In this document: piece after piece, positions 10,825-20,232 of the stretch
Numbering within the stretch: the first letter of the stretch is position 1
Layout: the number at the start of each line of letters is the position of its first letter
DNA from: UBA8752 sp002172485
GTDB lineage: Bacteria; Bacteroidota; Bacteroidia; Flavobacteriales_D; Sanyastnellaceae
NCBI GenBank assembly: GCA_042089915.1
Contig: JBELJZ010000009.1
Span: forward strand, 1 to 64,000
Direction: 5' to 3'
DNA length: 64,000 nucleotides
Program-made: the position numbers and the translations under genes
Notes under the pieces: generated by a model
Seen by the model: only the letters and a program-made list of their open reading frames with translations
What the model was told of the DNA's origin: nothing
Database searches by the model: none

Positions 10825-11802
10825 TCAGTTGCGGATGATGAGGTTCCGATCGAGAATGCGTCCTCCGAACCCACGGCTGGAGAATCCAGCGCCGCGGCGG
10901 GGGAGAACATAAGATACGGTGATTTCGTGCGTGTTGGGGCTCAAGTTGCCGACGCGTCCGGTTCCAGCATCGTAGGCGTAGCCGACTTGAATGTCTTGGA
11001 AAATGGCGCCTACAGACAGCACAAAGGCATCTCCTTGTCGGAACCCGAGACCGCCCCAGTACCGGTTTTGGAAGAATGCACGGGCGTGCAAATCCAGCTG
11101 GACCGGCGTGATCTCGGTGAAGCGCAACATGACGGCAGGCTGCACCTTCCAATCCTGGTCCACGTTGTAATCATAGCGTCCGGACAGCGCGTAGTGCCGC
11201 ACACCGCGGTTTCGGGAGTTGGTGGGCTCGGACTCCAGTCCAAACGGCGTCTGCATCAAGTTGGACACCGCCAGTCCGAATTGGTAGAATTCACCAAACA
11301 CCATCAGACCAAAGCGCGCATCGAAGGCGAAGCTGCTTTCAACAGCACCCGTGATCGCGGGGTCATCCGGTTGCCACAACGTCAAATCCGAACCATCAAA
11401 TCGGGTGTTGCGCCCCATCAGGCCCAGGCCGAATGCGACAGCGTCCTGGTTGTTCAGGTCCACAGTGTACGTGCCGGCCAACTCCAAACCGGTGCGGCGA
11501 TACGCCCCACCCTGATCGTCGCGTTCCACGGCGAATCCGAATCCGAATCGGTTCGGTAAGCTGGTCGTGACCGTCACCGAACTCGTCGATGGCGCACCTT
11601 GGAAGCCCACCCACTGCTCTCGGTGGCTGAGCGACGTGAAGGTGCCCAACTCGGTGCCTGCGAAGGCCGGATTGACGAGGAAAGGATTTTGAACAAACTG
11701 GCTGTGACGAGACAGCTGCTGTGCATTCGCCGCTCCAGCGACCATGCCCAGGAAAAAGGCGGCTGCAGCCGCGCGCTGGAGGAAGGGAATCATGGTGCGC
11801 AT
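10825..11802 (-). CDS. PorP/SprF family type IX secretion partner, outer membrane
   Basis: A 325-residue outer-membrane protein with a signal peptide and the typical PorP/SprF opening (SRHSQFVQNPFLVNPAFAGT), followed by a 12-14 strand barrel pattern (FGFGFAVERDDQGG, QVGYAYDAGTG, HEITVSYVL). Family knowledge: SprF-like proteins are needed for secretion and attachment of T9SS cargo with type B C-terminal domains and are encoded beside that cargo. The gene directly upstream encodes such cargo and overlaps this start by one base (TGATG), so this protein is predicted to be its dedicated partner. Confidence 0.93.
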   Translation of the reverse strand: MRTMIPFLQRAAAAAFFLGMVAGAANAQQLSRHSQFVQNPFLVNPAFAGTELGTFTSLSHREQWVGFQGAPSTSSVTVTTSLPNRFGFGFAVERDDQGGAYRRTGLELAGTYTVDLNNQDAVAFGLGLMGRNTRFDGSDLTLWQPDDPAITGAVESSFAFDARFGLMVFGEFYQFGLAVSNLMQTPFGLESEPTNSRNRGVRHYALSGRYDYNVDQDWKVQPAVMLRFTEITPVQLDLHARAFFQNRYWGGLGFRQGDAFVLSVGAIFQDIQVGYAYDAGTGRVGNLSPNTHEITVSYVLPRRGAGFSSRGFGGRILDRNLIIRN

Positions 11803-14800
11803 CAGTACTTCAGGGTTACGGTTCCGGTGATCGGCTCGGCTCCCGGGAACACGGTGATCACGTAGTAATAGTCACTGGCTGGCAACAAGGCGCCATTGAA
11901 GGTGCCATCCCACCACGTCGTGCCGGGCTGCGATCGGAAGAGCAGCTGGCCCCAACGGTTGAAGACCTCCACTTCACTTTGCGGGAAGAATTCGAGACCG
12001 CCCACGACCCAACGGTCGTTGATGCCGTCGGCGTTCGGGGTGATGGCGTCCGCAATGAAGAGACAGTCTTCCGTTGGCTCCACGGTGGCCAGGAAGCCGA
12101 GGGTGCAACCAATGTCGTCAGTGACGGTCACGCTGTATACATCTTCGGACAAGCCAATGGCGGTGGCAGTCGACTGACCTGCAGGATCGCTCCACTCGTA
12201 TTGGATGGGTTGCTGACCGCCCGTGACCGCCGCAGTGGCGGTTCCGTCCGAAGTCTGCCAGCAGGTCACCGGAGTAGTGAACATCTCCACGACCATGTCC
12301 GTCACAATGTCCGCGGCCACCGTGAAGGTAGAATCCGCGGTGCAGCCAGCCGTGTCGGCTGCGGCAACGGCATACTCGCCTTCGAAGAGATTCAGCACAT
12401 CGACATCGTCTACCACAAACTCCCAAGCCGTCTCACCCGAACCGCCCACGGTTCCGATGATGGCCACACCGTCGTTCATGCCGGTGCAGGTCACGTTCTG
12501 CAACGTGATGTCGAACAACAGCGGATCGGGCTCTTCGACCTCGACGGTGACGGAATCCACACACTGTTCCTCATCGGAGAGGTACAGGACATAGGTGTCT
12601 GCACAGAGGTTGACCAGGTTGCTGACCACCACGGATGTGGAATCGCTGATGTTGCCTTCATACAAGGTCAAGGCGCCCGTGCCCCCGGAAATGGCCACTT
12701 CGATGCCACCGGTACAATCTCCCCCGCAGTCGGGGAAGACCGTGCCGAGCACTTCGACATCCACAGGATCAGGCTCGGGAATGGCCACCACCAGACTGTC
12801 GATGCAACCGAGCGTATCGGCCACGACCAGCGTCAAGCTGTCCGAACCGAGGTTGACCAAAGTGTCTGGCAACGTCGGGAAGACAAACGGCGCCACCATT
12901 TCGAGGTCACCGGAACCGCCCACGGCGTCCACCACGAGGACCCCGTCATCCGCCCCGGTGCAGGAAATGGCGGTGATCGTCGGCAGGATTTCGATGTTGG
13001 CGGGCTCTTCCACCACTGCCGGGAAAAATGCACTCGTGCACCCGATACTGTCCTGCACGAGGACATCGTAGGTGCCGGCGGGGACATTGAAGCAGGTGCC
13101 ATCCAAGCTGCCTGTCGGAAGCGGAACAAGCTGTGGCGTGAGCGGGCCGGTTCCCCCGGTCAAGCTGTCCAAACAGATTTGTCCGTTGTTGGCGCCGCTG
13201 CAGGGCACGTTGGTCACGGAGAATGTGAACTCGATGGTGTCGGGCCCGAAAATCTGCAGGGTGTCCACCACCTCGCAGAGGTTGCCGTCCGCCGTGGTGT
13301 GGATGTATTCCCCTGGGCAGAGCTGTCCAGGGTTGACCTCCATGCCATCCAGATCGGTAACGGAGATGACGTAAGGCAACTGTCCCCCGTCGATGTTGGC
13401 GAGCACGAGTCCGTTGCAATCTCCTGCGCAGGCCACATCGGTCAAGGCATAGTCTACCTGAAGTCCTTCTGGTTCCTCGATGACCAAAACATCCGAAAGC
13501 GTACAGCCGTTCTCGTCCGTGAGCGTGAAGGTGTAGGTGCCGCTCGGAAGGTCAGATTGATCGTATTCCACCGACCCCTCGAAATCGATCATCACAGCCA
13601 CTTCCGGCACTTCAAAGGTGACGAGGCCCGTTCCGCCTGCTGCGGTGGCCGTGAAGGTGGCATCGCTGGATCCCGTGCAACTCACTTCCGTGCTGGAATA
13701 ACCCAGAGACAACGGTTCGGGACAGGAGATCGTGATTGTCGTGTCCAGACTGCACCCCGCGGCATCGGTTGTGGTCACGGTGTAGGCGCCGTCGCCACCG
13801 AAGCACTGAAGCGGGCCAAAGCATCCGTCCGGGCCAGGCGGAAGGGTCAACCCCAACGCACTGGAGGCGGTCGTCGTCAAATCGCCCGTCCCGCCGCTCG
13901 CCGTGAAGCAGATGGTGGCGAGGTCTTCGGTACCACAGGTGTTGTCTTGCGTCAAATCAGCCGACAGCTGCAATTCATCCGGAGAGACGAAGGTGAACAC
14001 CCCGGTCGTATCCCGACAGGTGTTGGAACTGTATGCGACCGTGCGGGCGGTGTCCACCATGGCGATGTGGTACTCGCCAGCGGCGATGCCCGTGAAGGTG
14101 GGGTCACCCAACTGCTGGCTCACCAGCACGGGATCCGCGCCCGATACCTCGAATAGGCTGTATTCCACAGAGGCATTGAAGGTGTCTCCGGCGTTGCCCG
14201 GCAACACTTGGACCGCAGCACTGTCTCCGAAGCAATCGATGTCTTGCAACACAGAAAACTGCGGGTCCATCATGGGGGCGCAGAGGTCGTCCACCTGCAC
14301 AAAGCCATCCGTGCACGAGGTGATGACTTCCACTCCGGATTGGAAAGCCACACAAACCTTGAAGGAGAAGGTCTCGCAGGTCGTGATCTGACCGATGAGC
14401 GCCCGACCATTCGTGACCGTGGCATGAATTGGGTCGGCATTGGTCACCAGGAGTCCCCCCTGCCCCAATTCATCAGAGCAGCTGTTGTAAACCGGCGGAA
14501 AGGTTCCCGGGGGCTCGATCACGTTGGTTCCTGGCGTCGCCTGTCTGACATGGGTCGTCCACCACGTGTCGTATGCCAATTCAGGCGCGATGCCAAAGAA
14601 ACCTGAATTGATGGTGGAGGCGTTATTGAACCCCGTGGGCGCGAAGGTTGGAGAGACGAAGTTGAAGCAGCCACATCCCGCATCGTATCCAAAAGCGGGA
14701 ATGGACGGATTCGCGCCTTCATCGGCTGCAATGCCCAGCATGATGTCTGCCCCAGCAGGAATCACCGCATACAAGTTGTAGCGGCGGAAGCCCTCCGGGA

Positions 14801-14951
14801 CGTCCATCTCGGAACCGGCAAAACCGCCGTAGAGAACGGTGTCCATGACGACGTCCACTTCCAAATCATAGTCGACTTGGGCGGAGGTGTTCGCTGCGAA
14901 CAACAGGGTTGCCAAAAGCGGCAGGAAATAGAATCGACGTTGTGCTCCCAT
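11802..14951 (-). CDS. Large secreted adhesin-like protein: YDSW domain, SprB-type repeats, type B CTD
   Basis: A 1049-residue protein with a signal peptide (LLATLLFAANTSAQ). Residues about 25-215 are a divergent copy of the YDSW domain (YNLYAVIP, LAYDTWWTTHV, GRALIGQITT). A run of SprB-type repeats follows, each about 75 residues and opening with forms such as VSCTGSSDATFTATAAGGTG, VACAGDCNG, ISCTGADDGVL and VTCTGMNDGVA. The last 90 residues are the gliding-motility-associated type B C-terminal domain (ITPNADGINDRWVV, VEVFNRWGQLLF, WWDGTFNG, YYYVITV). Predicted to be exported by T9SS, helped by the SprF-like protein next door, and displayed or released as an adhesin. The ligand is unknown. 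Confidence 0.92.
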   Translation of the reverse strand: MGAQRRFYFLPLLATLLFAANTSAQVDYDLEVDVVMDTVLYGGFAGSEMDVPEGFRRYNLYAVIPAGADIMLGIAADEGANPSIPAFGYDAGCGCFNFVSPTFAPTGFNNASTINSGFFGIAPELAYDTWWTTHVRQATPGTNVIEPPGTFPPVYNSCSDELGQGGLLVTNADPIHATVTNGRALIGQITTCETFSFKVCVAFQSGVEVITSCTDGFVQVDDLCAPMMDPQFSVLQDIDCFGDSAAVQVLPGNAGDTFNASVEYSLFEVSGADPVLVSQQLGDPTFTGIAAGEYHIAMVDTARTVAYSSNTCRDTTGVFTFVSPDELQLSADLTQDNTCGTEDLATICFTASGGTGDLTTTASSALGLTLPPGPDGCFGPLQCFGGDGAYTVTTTDAAGCSLDTTITISCPEPLSLGYSSTEVSCTGSSDATFTATAAGGTGLVTFEVPEVAVMIDFEGSVEYDQSDLPSGTYTFTLTDENGCTLSDVLVIEEPEGLQVDYALTDVACAGDCNGLVLANIDGGQLPYVISVTDLDGMEVNPGQLCPGEYIHTTADGNLCEVVDTLQIFGPDTIEFTFSVTNVPCSGANNGQICLDSLTGGTGPLTPQLVPLPTGSLDGTCFNVPAGTYDVLVQDSIGCTSAFFPAVVEEPANIEILPTITAISCTGADDGVLVVDAVGGSGDLEMVAPFVFPTLPDTLVNLGSDSLTLVVADTLGCIDSLVVAIPEPDPVDVEVLGTVFPDCGGDCTGGIEVAISGGTGALTLYEGNISDSTSVVVSNLVNLCADTYVLYLSDEEQCVDSVTVEVEEPDPLLFDITLQNVTCTGMNDGVAIIGTVGGSGETAWEFVVDDVDVLNLFEGEYAVAAADTAGCTADSTFTVAADIVTDMVVEMFTTPVTCWQTSDGTATAAVTGGQQPIQYEWSDPAGQSTATAIGLSEDVYSVTVTDDIGCTLGFLATVEPTEDCLFIADAITPNADGINDRWVVGGLEFFPQSEVEVFNRWGQLLFRSQPGTTWWDGTFNGALLPASDYYYVITVFPGAEPITGTVTLKY

Positions 14952-15025
14952 GGTGTTTGGTCCGGTACTTTGCGCCGACAGGCCATCGCCGCGTCCTTCG
15001 GAAGGAGCGCAAAATAACGAAAGAC

Positions 15026-15802
15026 ATGCCGGGAGTACCCATAGCTACATCGCGGACCGGAACTGTTCGGTTGCTTTTTGAGGACGACCGGTATTTGGCC
15101 GTCTCCAAACCCCCCGGACTTCTGGTACACAGGACGCCACTCGACGCCCATGAACCCGAGAATTTAAGGGACCTGCTCCGCGACCACACGACGGGACGAA
15201 TTGATCCAGTCCACCGCCTGGACAAGCCCACCAGCGGCGTCATTCTGTTTGGCAAGGACCCTGCCGCCATCGACGCATGCAAGCGCCAATTCGAAGCCCG
15301 CGAAACCGAGAAGGCCTACCTCGCCGTGGTTCGGGGATTCGTGCACCACGCCGGTTGCATCGCAAAGCCCTTGCCCAAGGGCATGACCGGTGTGCCCAAG
15401 GTGGCCAGGACCAGCTACCAGCCGATCGGGCAGTGCGAATTGTCGTACGCAGTGTCCCGGTATCCCTCCGCTCGCGTGAGCTTGGTCGATTGCGCCCCCC
15501 ACACCGGCCGCTACCATCAGATTCGCCTGCATTTTCGGCATTTCCGCCACCCCGTCATCGGAGACTCGCAACACGGAGACAAGCGCCAGAACCGGGCATT
15601 CGCTGCCCACACCGGTACACCCGGCCTGCTGCTCCATGCCCGGCGCTTTTCCTTCGCTCATCCCGATGGGGGCCAGCTGATCCTCACCGCGGAAGTCCCC
15701 CCGAGATGGGAAGGCATCGAGGCCGCCACAGGTTGGTCCTTCTCGGACTTGGGTGAAGACGCCGGGCACCACGCACCCCCTCAGCGCGGCGAACTCCGCT
15801 GA
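15026..15802 (+). CDS. truC: RluA-family pseudouridine synthase, TruC-like
   Basis: The start at 15026 gives 258 residues; the longer frame would overlap the divergent gene start. The catalytic motif VHRLDKPTSGVILFGKD contains the essential Asp. GRYHQIRLHFRH and HPVIGDSQHGD are the other core motifs of the RluA fold. There is no S4 domain. Close similarity around the active site and the short length point to TruC, which makes pseudouridine 65 in certain tRNAs, but another RluA-class target cannot be excluded from sequence alone. Confidence 0.85.
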   Translation: MPGVPIATSRTGTVRLLFEDDRYLAVSKPPGLLVHRTPLDAHEPENLRDLLRDHTTGRIDPVHRLDKPTSGVILFGKDPAAIDACKRQFEARETEKAYLAVVRGFVHHAGCIAKPLPKGMTGVPKVARTSYQPIGQCELSYAVSRYPSARVSLVDCAPHTGRYHQIRLHFRHFRHPVIGDSQHGDKRQNRAFAAHTGTPGLLLHARRFSFAHPDGGQLILTAEVPPRWEGIEAATGWSFSDLGEDAGHHAPPQRGELR

Positions 15803-15842
15803 TTTCCCGTTTTGCGAAGAACCTTGGACGAACCCCATCAAG

Positions 15843-16042
15843 ATGGGGCGCTACCTCCTCTTGCTTTGCACCATCCTGCCTGCGCTGCCCTTGGCGCAGG
15901 ACACCTTGAACGTGCAGTGTGCAGGCACCCTCAGCAGCTCAGAAGTGTCTTCTGTGGACGGGCTGACGTCGACACCGACGGCATGATTGACGTCAATGAC
16001 CTGCTGATCATGCTCGGCTTGTTTGGCGCGCCCTGTCAATAA
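15843..16042 (+). pseudogene. Frameshifted gene for a mini secreted protein with dockerin-like C-terminus
   Basis: The ATG at 15843 opens a clear signal peptide (GRYLLLLCTILPALPLAQ), but this frame stops at 15986. The frame ending at 16042 (+2 relative) encodes DVDTDGMIDVNDLLIMLG and ends LFGAPCQ. That is the same C-terminal module that closes the secreted proteins at 40475, 45196 and 48186. The two parts would form one protein of about 65 residues if the frame were restored near 15950. No slippery heptamer is seen, so decay or a sequencing error is more likely than programmed frameshifting. Confidence 0.6.
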
Positions 16043-16091
16043 ACCCTGTCCATGGGATACGACTTGGGCCAGCTTCAGGGGAGGCCCGTCC

Positions 16092-16099
16092 TACCTTTG
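16092..16099 (+). promoter_or_regulatory. Candidate -7 element (TACCTTTG) upstream of icmF
   Basis: Exact match to the Bacteroidota -7 consensus TAnnTTTG, 20 bases before the icmF ATG. The nearest upstream TTG (16064) is 25 bases away, slightly too far for a standard -33 box. Confidence 0.45.
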
Positions 16100-16119
16100 T
16101 GTTGCTCCATTGAAACGCC

Positions 16120-19100
16120 ATGGAATCCAAGCCCTCTCCTTCCCCCTCCCAAACCACCGGATCGCCGGCGGACCATCCCGTCCGCATCGTCACTGCGGCC
16201 TCCTTGTTTGACGGGCACGATGCCGCCATCAACATCATGCGGCGCATCCTCCAGCGGTCGGGCTGTGAAATTATCCACCTCGGTCACGACCGCTCCGTGG
16301 ACGAAGTGGTGCAGTGCGCCATCGAAGAGGACGCGCAAGCCATTGCCATGACCTCCTATCAAGGAGGGCACATGGAGTATTTCAAATACATGAAAGACCT
16401 ACTGGATCAACGGGGTGCAGGCCACATCCGCATCTTCGGTGGCGGTGGCGGCACCATCCTTCCAGAGGAAATCGCGGAGCTTCACGACTACGGCATCGAG
16501 CGGATCTACCACCCGGACGACGGCCGGGAGCTGGGCCTTCAGGGGATGATTGACGACGTCATTGCACGCTGCAATTTCCCCGTGGTGGGACAACCTGCCG
16601 GAGAGGCCGATCGACTGGTCCAAAAGGGAGCGGGCGACGTGGCCCGGCTCATCACCGCTGCGGAAGTGGGTGCGGACTCCTATGCCGACATCCTCGATGG
16701 CATTCGCTCCGGTGCAGCGGAGGCGCACGTCCCTGTTTTGGGCATCACCGGCACCGGTGGCGCGGGAAAGAGCTCCCTGGTCGACGAACTCGTTCGCCGC
16801 TTCTTGCTCGACTTTGACCACAAGCGGATGGCCATCGTTTCGGTCGACCCCTCCAAGCGCAAGACAGGCGGTGCCCTGCTGGGGGACCGCATTCGGATGA
16901 ATGCCATCGCGTCCGACCGGGTCTACATGCGCTCGTTGGCCACCCGCCAATCCAACCTCGCCCTCAGCCGCCATGTGGGCGACGCCCTCGATATCCTGAA
17001 GGCCGCCGGATTCGACCTGATTGTTCTTGAGACCTCCGGAATCGGCCAGAGCGACACGGAGATCATGGACCACAGCGACGTGGCCCTCTATGTCATGACC
17101 CCGGAATTCGGGGCCGCCACGCAACTGGAGAAGATCGACATGCTCGACTTTGCCGATGTCGTCGCGATCAACAAGTTCGACAAGCGCGGGGGTGCCGATG
17201 CCCTTCGGGACGTGCGCAAACAATACAAGCGCAACCACGAACTCTGGGACGCGCAGGACCACACCCTGCCCATCTTCGGCACCATTGCCTCCCAATTCAA
17301 CGATCCCGGCACCCACCGTCTGTACCGCACCCTGATGAACGCCCTGGCCGAGAAGACCGGAGCTTCTTTGTCCAGCACGTTCGGAGAGGGCTCGGGTGAG
17401 AGCGAAAAGGTCCATGTCATCCCGCCGAAGCGGACGCGGTACTTGAGCGAGATCGCCGACAGCATCCGACACTACAACGACTGGACGGCGCAGCAATCGG
17501 ACCTCGCGGGTCGCCTGCAGGCCTTGCGTTTGGCATCCGCTGAAGTTCAAGATGCGGACGCCACGGCGGCGATGGCTGCCCGGGAAGCGGAACTCACCCG
17601 CGAACTGGACCCGAAGAACCTCCACTGGCTCGAGCACTGGCCCGAGGAAGCCGAGCGGTATCGGCAGTCTGACTATGTCTTCGAGGTCCGCGGAAAAGAA
17701 ATCCGCATCCCGACCACAACCCAGAGCCTCAGCCACCAGGACATCCCCAAGGTCAGTGTGCCCCGCCTCGAAGGATGGAAAGACCTCCTCCGCTGGGGCC
17801 TGCAAGAGAACCTGCCGGGACACTTCCCATTCACCGCGGGCATCTACCCCTTCAAGCGGCAAGGTGAGGACCCCACCCGGATGTTCGCTGGAGAAGGCGG
17901 TCCAGAGCGGACCAACCGGCGGTTCCACTATGTCTCCGGAGACATGCCGGCCAAGCGACTGTCCACGGCATTCGACTCGGTGACCCTCTATGGCCGGGAT
18001 CCCGACCTGCGCCCGGACATCCACGGCAAGGTGGGCAACTCGGGCGTGAGCGTCTCCTCGCTCGACGACGCCAAACGTCTGTATAGTGGATTTGACCTGT
18101 GCGACCCGTCCACCAGCGTGTCCATGACCATCAACGGTCCGGCGCCCATGGTGCTGGCCTTCTTCCTGAACGCCGCCATCGACCAACGCTGCGAAAAGCA
18201 CATCCGCGAGCACGGCCTCGAGGACAAGGTGGAGGCGGTGCTGAAGGCCCGCTGGAATGACCAGGGACTGGCCCGTCCTGTCTACCGCGGCGCGCTTCCG
18301 GAGGGCAACGATGGACTCGGTCTGCTGCTGCTCGGATGCACGGGAGACGATGTGCTCGAAAAGTCCACCTATGATCGGCTGGCGGCCGAGGCCCTGTCCC
18401 AAGTGCGGGGGACGGTCCAGGCCGACATCCTCAAAGAGGACCAGGCCCAGAACACCTGCATCTTCTCGACCGAATTCGCCCTGCGGCTGATGGGCGATGT
18501 GCAAGCCCATTTCATCGACCACAGGGTCCGCAACTTCTATTCGGTCTCCATCAGCGGATACCACATTGCCGAAGCAGGCGCCAACCCCATCACGCAGCTG
18601 GCCTTCACACTGGCCAACGGTTTTACTTACGTGGAGTACTACCTCAGCCGGGGCATGGACATCAACGCCTTTGGACCGAATCTCAGCTTCTTCTTCTCCA
18701 ACGGCATCGATCCGGAATACGCCGTCATCGGTCGCGTCGCACGGCGCATCTGGGCCAAGGCCATGGACCGGAAGTACGGCGCGGATGAGCGCGCGCAGAA
18801 GCTCAAGTACCACATCCAGACCAGTGGCCGCTCCCTGCACGCTCAGGAAATCGACTTTAATGATATCCGGACGACACTGCAAGCGCTATATGCCATCTAC
18901 GACAACTGCAATTCCCTGCACACCAACGCGTTCGACGAGGCCATCACCACGCCGACGGAATCCAGTGTGCGCCGGGCCATTGCCATCCAGCTGATCATCA
19001 ACCGCGAATTGGGCCTCGCCAAGAACGAGAACCCGCTCCAAGGCGCCTTCATCATCGAGGAGCTGACAGATTTGGTCGAGGAAGCCGTCATGGTCGAGTT

Positions 19101-19506
19101 CGACCGCCTCACCGAACGCGGCGGGGTCCTCGGCGCGATGGAGACCATGTACCAGCGGAGCCGCATCCAGGAGGAAAGCCTGCATTACGAAACGCTGAAG
19201 CACACGGGGGAATACCCGATCATCGGCGTCAACACCTACCTCTCCAAAGAGGGGTCTCCCACCCTCGTTCCGGGAGAAGTGATTCGGGCCACCGCCGAGG
19301 AAAAGCAGCACCAGATCGACGGGCTCGCCGCGTTGCATGCCGCTCACGGAGACCGGACGCAACAGGCATTGGACCGCGTGCGCGACACGGCGGTGGCACA
19401 TGGCAACCTCTTCGCCGAATTGATGGAGGCGGTCAAGGTCTGTTCGCTCGGGCAACTCACGGAGGCCATGTTCGAAGTGGGTGGAGCGTACCGCCGCAAC
19501 ATGTGA
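16120..19506 (+). CDS. icmF: Fused isobutyryl-CoA mutase (IcmF), adenosylcobalamin-dependent
   Basis: IcmF interconverts isobutyryl-CoA and n-butyryl-CoA and carries its own G-protein chaperone. The domain order over 1128 residues is diagnostic. A B12-binding domain is at about 20-160 (SLFDGHDAAINIMRRIL with the cobalt-ligand His, and GGGGTI). A MeaB-like GTPase has Walker A GITGTGGAGKSSL near 208. The mutase TIM barrel runs from about 550 to the end (GDMPAKRLSTAFDSVTLYGR, NGFTYVEYYLSRGMDINAFG). It heads a five-gene plus-strand run with gaps of 9, -1, 31 and 21 bp, so it is probably co-transcribed with the sulfotransferase-like and aminotransferase-like genes. Substrate preference (isobutyryl, pivalyl or another acyl-CoA) cannot be fixed by eye. 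Confidence 0.96.
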   Translation: MESKPSPSPSQTTGSPADHPVRIVTAASLFDGHDAAINIMRRILQRSGCEIIHLGHDRSVDEVVQCAIEEDAQAIAMTSYQGGHMEYFKYMKDLLDQRGAGHIRIFGGGGGTILPEEIAELHDYGIERIYHPDDGRELGLQGMIDDVIARCNFPVVGQPAGEADRLVQKGAGDVARLITAAEVGADSYADILDGIRSGAAEAHVPVLGITGTGGAGKSSLVDELVRRFLLDFDHKRMAIVSVDPSKRKTGGALLGDRIRMNAIASDRVYMRSLATRQSNLALSRHVGDALDILKAAGFDLIVLETSGIGQSDTEIMDHSDVALYVMTPEFGAATQLEKIDMLDFADVVAINKFDKRGGADALRDVRKQYKRNHELWDAQDHTLPIFGTIASQFNDPGTHRLYRTLMNALAEKTGASLSSTFGEGSGESEKVHVIPPKRTRYLSEIADSIRHYNDWTAQQSDLAGRLQALRLASAEVQDADATAAMAAREAELTRELDPKNLHWLEHWPEEAERYRQSDYVFEVRGKEIRIPTTTQSLSHQDIPKVSVPRLEGWKDLLRWGLQENLPGHFPFTAGIYPFKRQGEDPTRMFAGEGGPERTNRRFHYVSGDMPAKRLSTAFDSVTLYGRDPDLRPDIHGKVGNSGVSVSSLDDAKRLYSGFDLCDPSTSVSMTINGPAPMVLAFFLNAAIDQRCEKHIREHGLEDKVEAVLKARWNDQGLARPVYRGALPEGNDGLGLLLLGCTGDDVLEKSTYDRLAAEALSQVRGTVQADILKEDQAQNTCIFSTEFALRLMGDVQAHFIDHRVRNFYSVSISGYHIAEAGANPITQLAFTLANGFTYVEYYLSRGMDINAFGPNLSFFFSNGIDPEYAVIGRVARRIWAKAMDRKYGADERAQKLKYHIQTSGRSLHAQEIDFNDIRTTLQALYAIYDNCNSLHTNAFDEAITTPTESSVRRAIAIQLIINRELGLAKNENPLQGAFIIEELTDLVEEAVMVEFDRLTERGGVLGAMETMYQRSRIQEESLHYETLKHTGEYPIIGVNTYLSKEGSPTLVPGEVIRATAEEKQHQIDGLAALHAAHGDRTQQALDRVRDTAVAHGNLFAELMEAVKVCSLGQLTEAMFEVGGAYRRNM

Positions 19507-19515
19507 CCTGCAGGC

Positions 19516-20232
19516 ATGGTCATCTCCCTCTGGTCCGGGCCCCGCTCCATCAGCACCGCGCTCATGTACAGCATGGCGCAACGGTCCGACATGCGGGTCC
19601 TCGATGAACCGCTGTATGCGCACTTCCTGCGCCACACCGGTGCAGAGCGACCGTGCCGGGAGGCCACCTTGGCCGGTCGCCCCTCCGACTCCGAAGCTGC
19701 CCTCGCCTACATGACACCCAAGCCGGAAGAATGGGGCGAGGACCGGCACTTGTTCTGCAAGCACATCGCCAACAACACGTTGGGCCTGCCGTGGTCGACT
19801 TTCGATGGGCACCGTCACGTCATCCTGTTTCGCAACCCCGCTGCCGTCATGGCCTCCTACGGCGCACACATCACACGCCCCCTCATGCGGGACCTGTGTT
19901 ACGACCACCAACTGAACCTGCTCCGCACCCTGGACGCCGAAGGAACGTCCCCCGTCGTCATCTGCAGCGACCGCCTACAGGCCGAACCTGAGCGGATCCT
20001 TCGCGATCTGTGCGTCAACCTTGGACTGTCCTGGGATCCCGCCATCCTGACTTGGACAGCCGGCGCCCGACCTGAAGATGGGCCTTGGGCAAAATGGTGG
20101 TACGGCGGCGTCCACGCCTCCACCGGATGGGAGGCCCGACCTCCGCAAAAGAAAGTGGTTCCGGCGCACCTCGAAGACCTCCACGAACAATGTCTGGGGT
20201 CCTATCACGAACTTCTACAACGCGCACTCTGA
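19516..20232 (+). CDS. Sulfotransferase-fold P-loop protein
   Basis: A 238-residue protein. The 5'-phosphosulfate-binding loop is SLWSGPRSISTALMYSM at the N-terminus, followed by DEPLYAHFL. The second nucleotide-binding stretch is HVILFRNPAAVMASY near residue 100. These are hallmarks of PAPS-dependent sulfotransferase-like proteins. Its stop overlaps the start of the class IV aminotransferase homologue (TGATG). From general knowledge, plants have chloroplast proteins that fuse a domain of this kind to an aminotransferase-like domain, which supports a joint function. No substrate can be named. Confidence 0.8.
   Translation: MVISLWSGPRSISTALMYSMAQRSDMRVLDEPLYAHFLRHTGAERPCREATLAGRPSDSEAALAYMTPKPEEWGEDRHLFCKHIANNTLGLPWSTFDGHRHVILFRNPAAVMASYGAHITRPLMRDLCYDHQLNLLRTLDAEGTSPVVICSDRLQAEPERILRDLCVNLGLSWDPAILTWTAGARPEDGPWAKWWYGGVHASTGWEARPPQKKVVPAHLEDLHEQCLGSYHELLQRAL

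Noticed and set aside
11721..14156. Long plus-strand frame (811 codons) opposite the SprB-repeat gene
   Set aside because: It is the antisense shadow of a G+C-rich repetitive gene. The encoded sequence is His/Arg/Asp-rich without domains, and the minus-strand frame has a signal peptide and known domains.
16399..18882. Minus-strand frame of 827 codons opposite icmF
   Set aside because: It is an antisense shadow. IcmF is full length with all domains on the plus strand.
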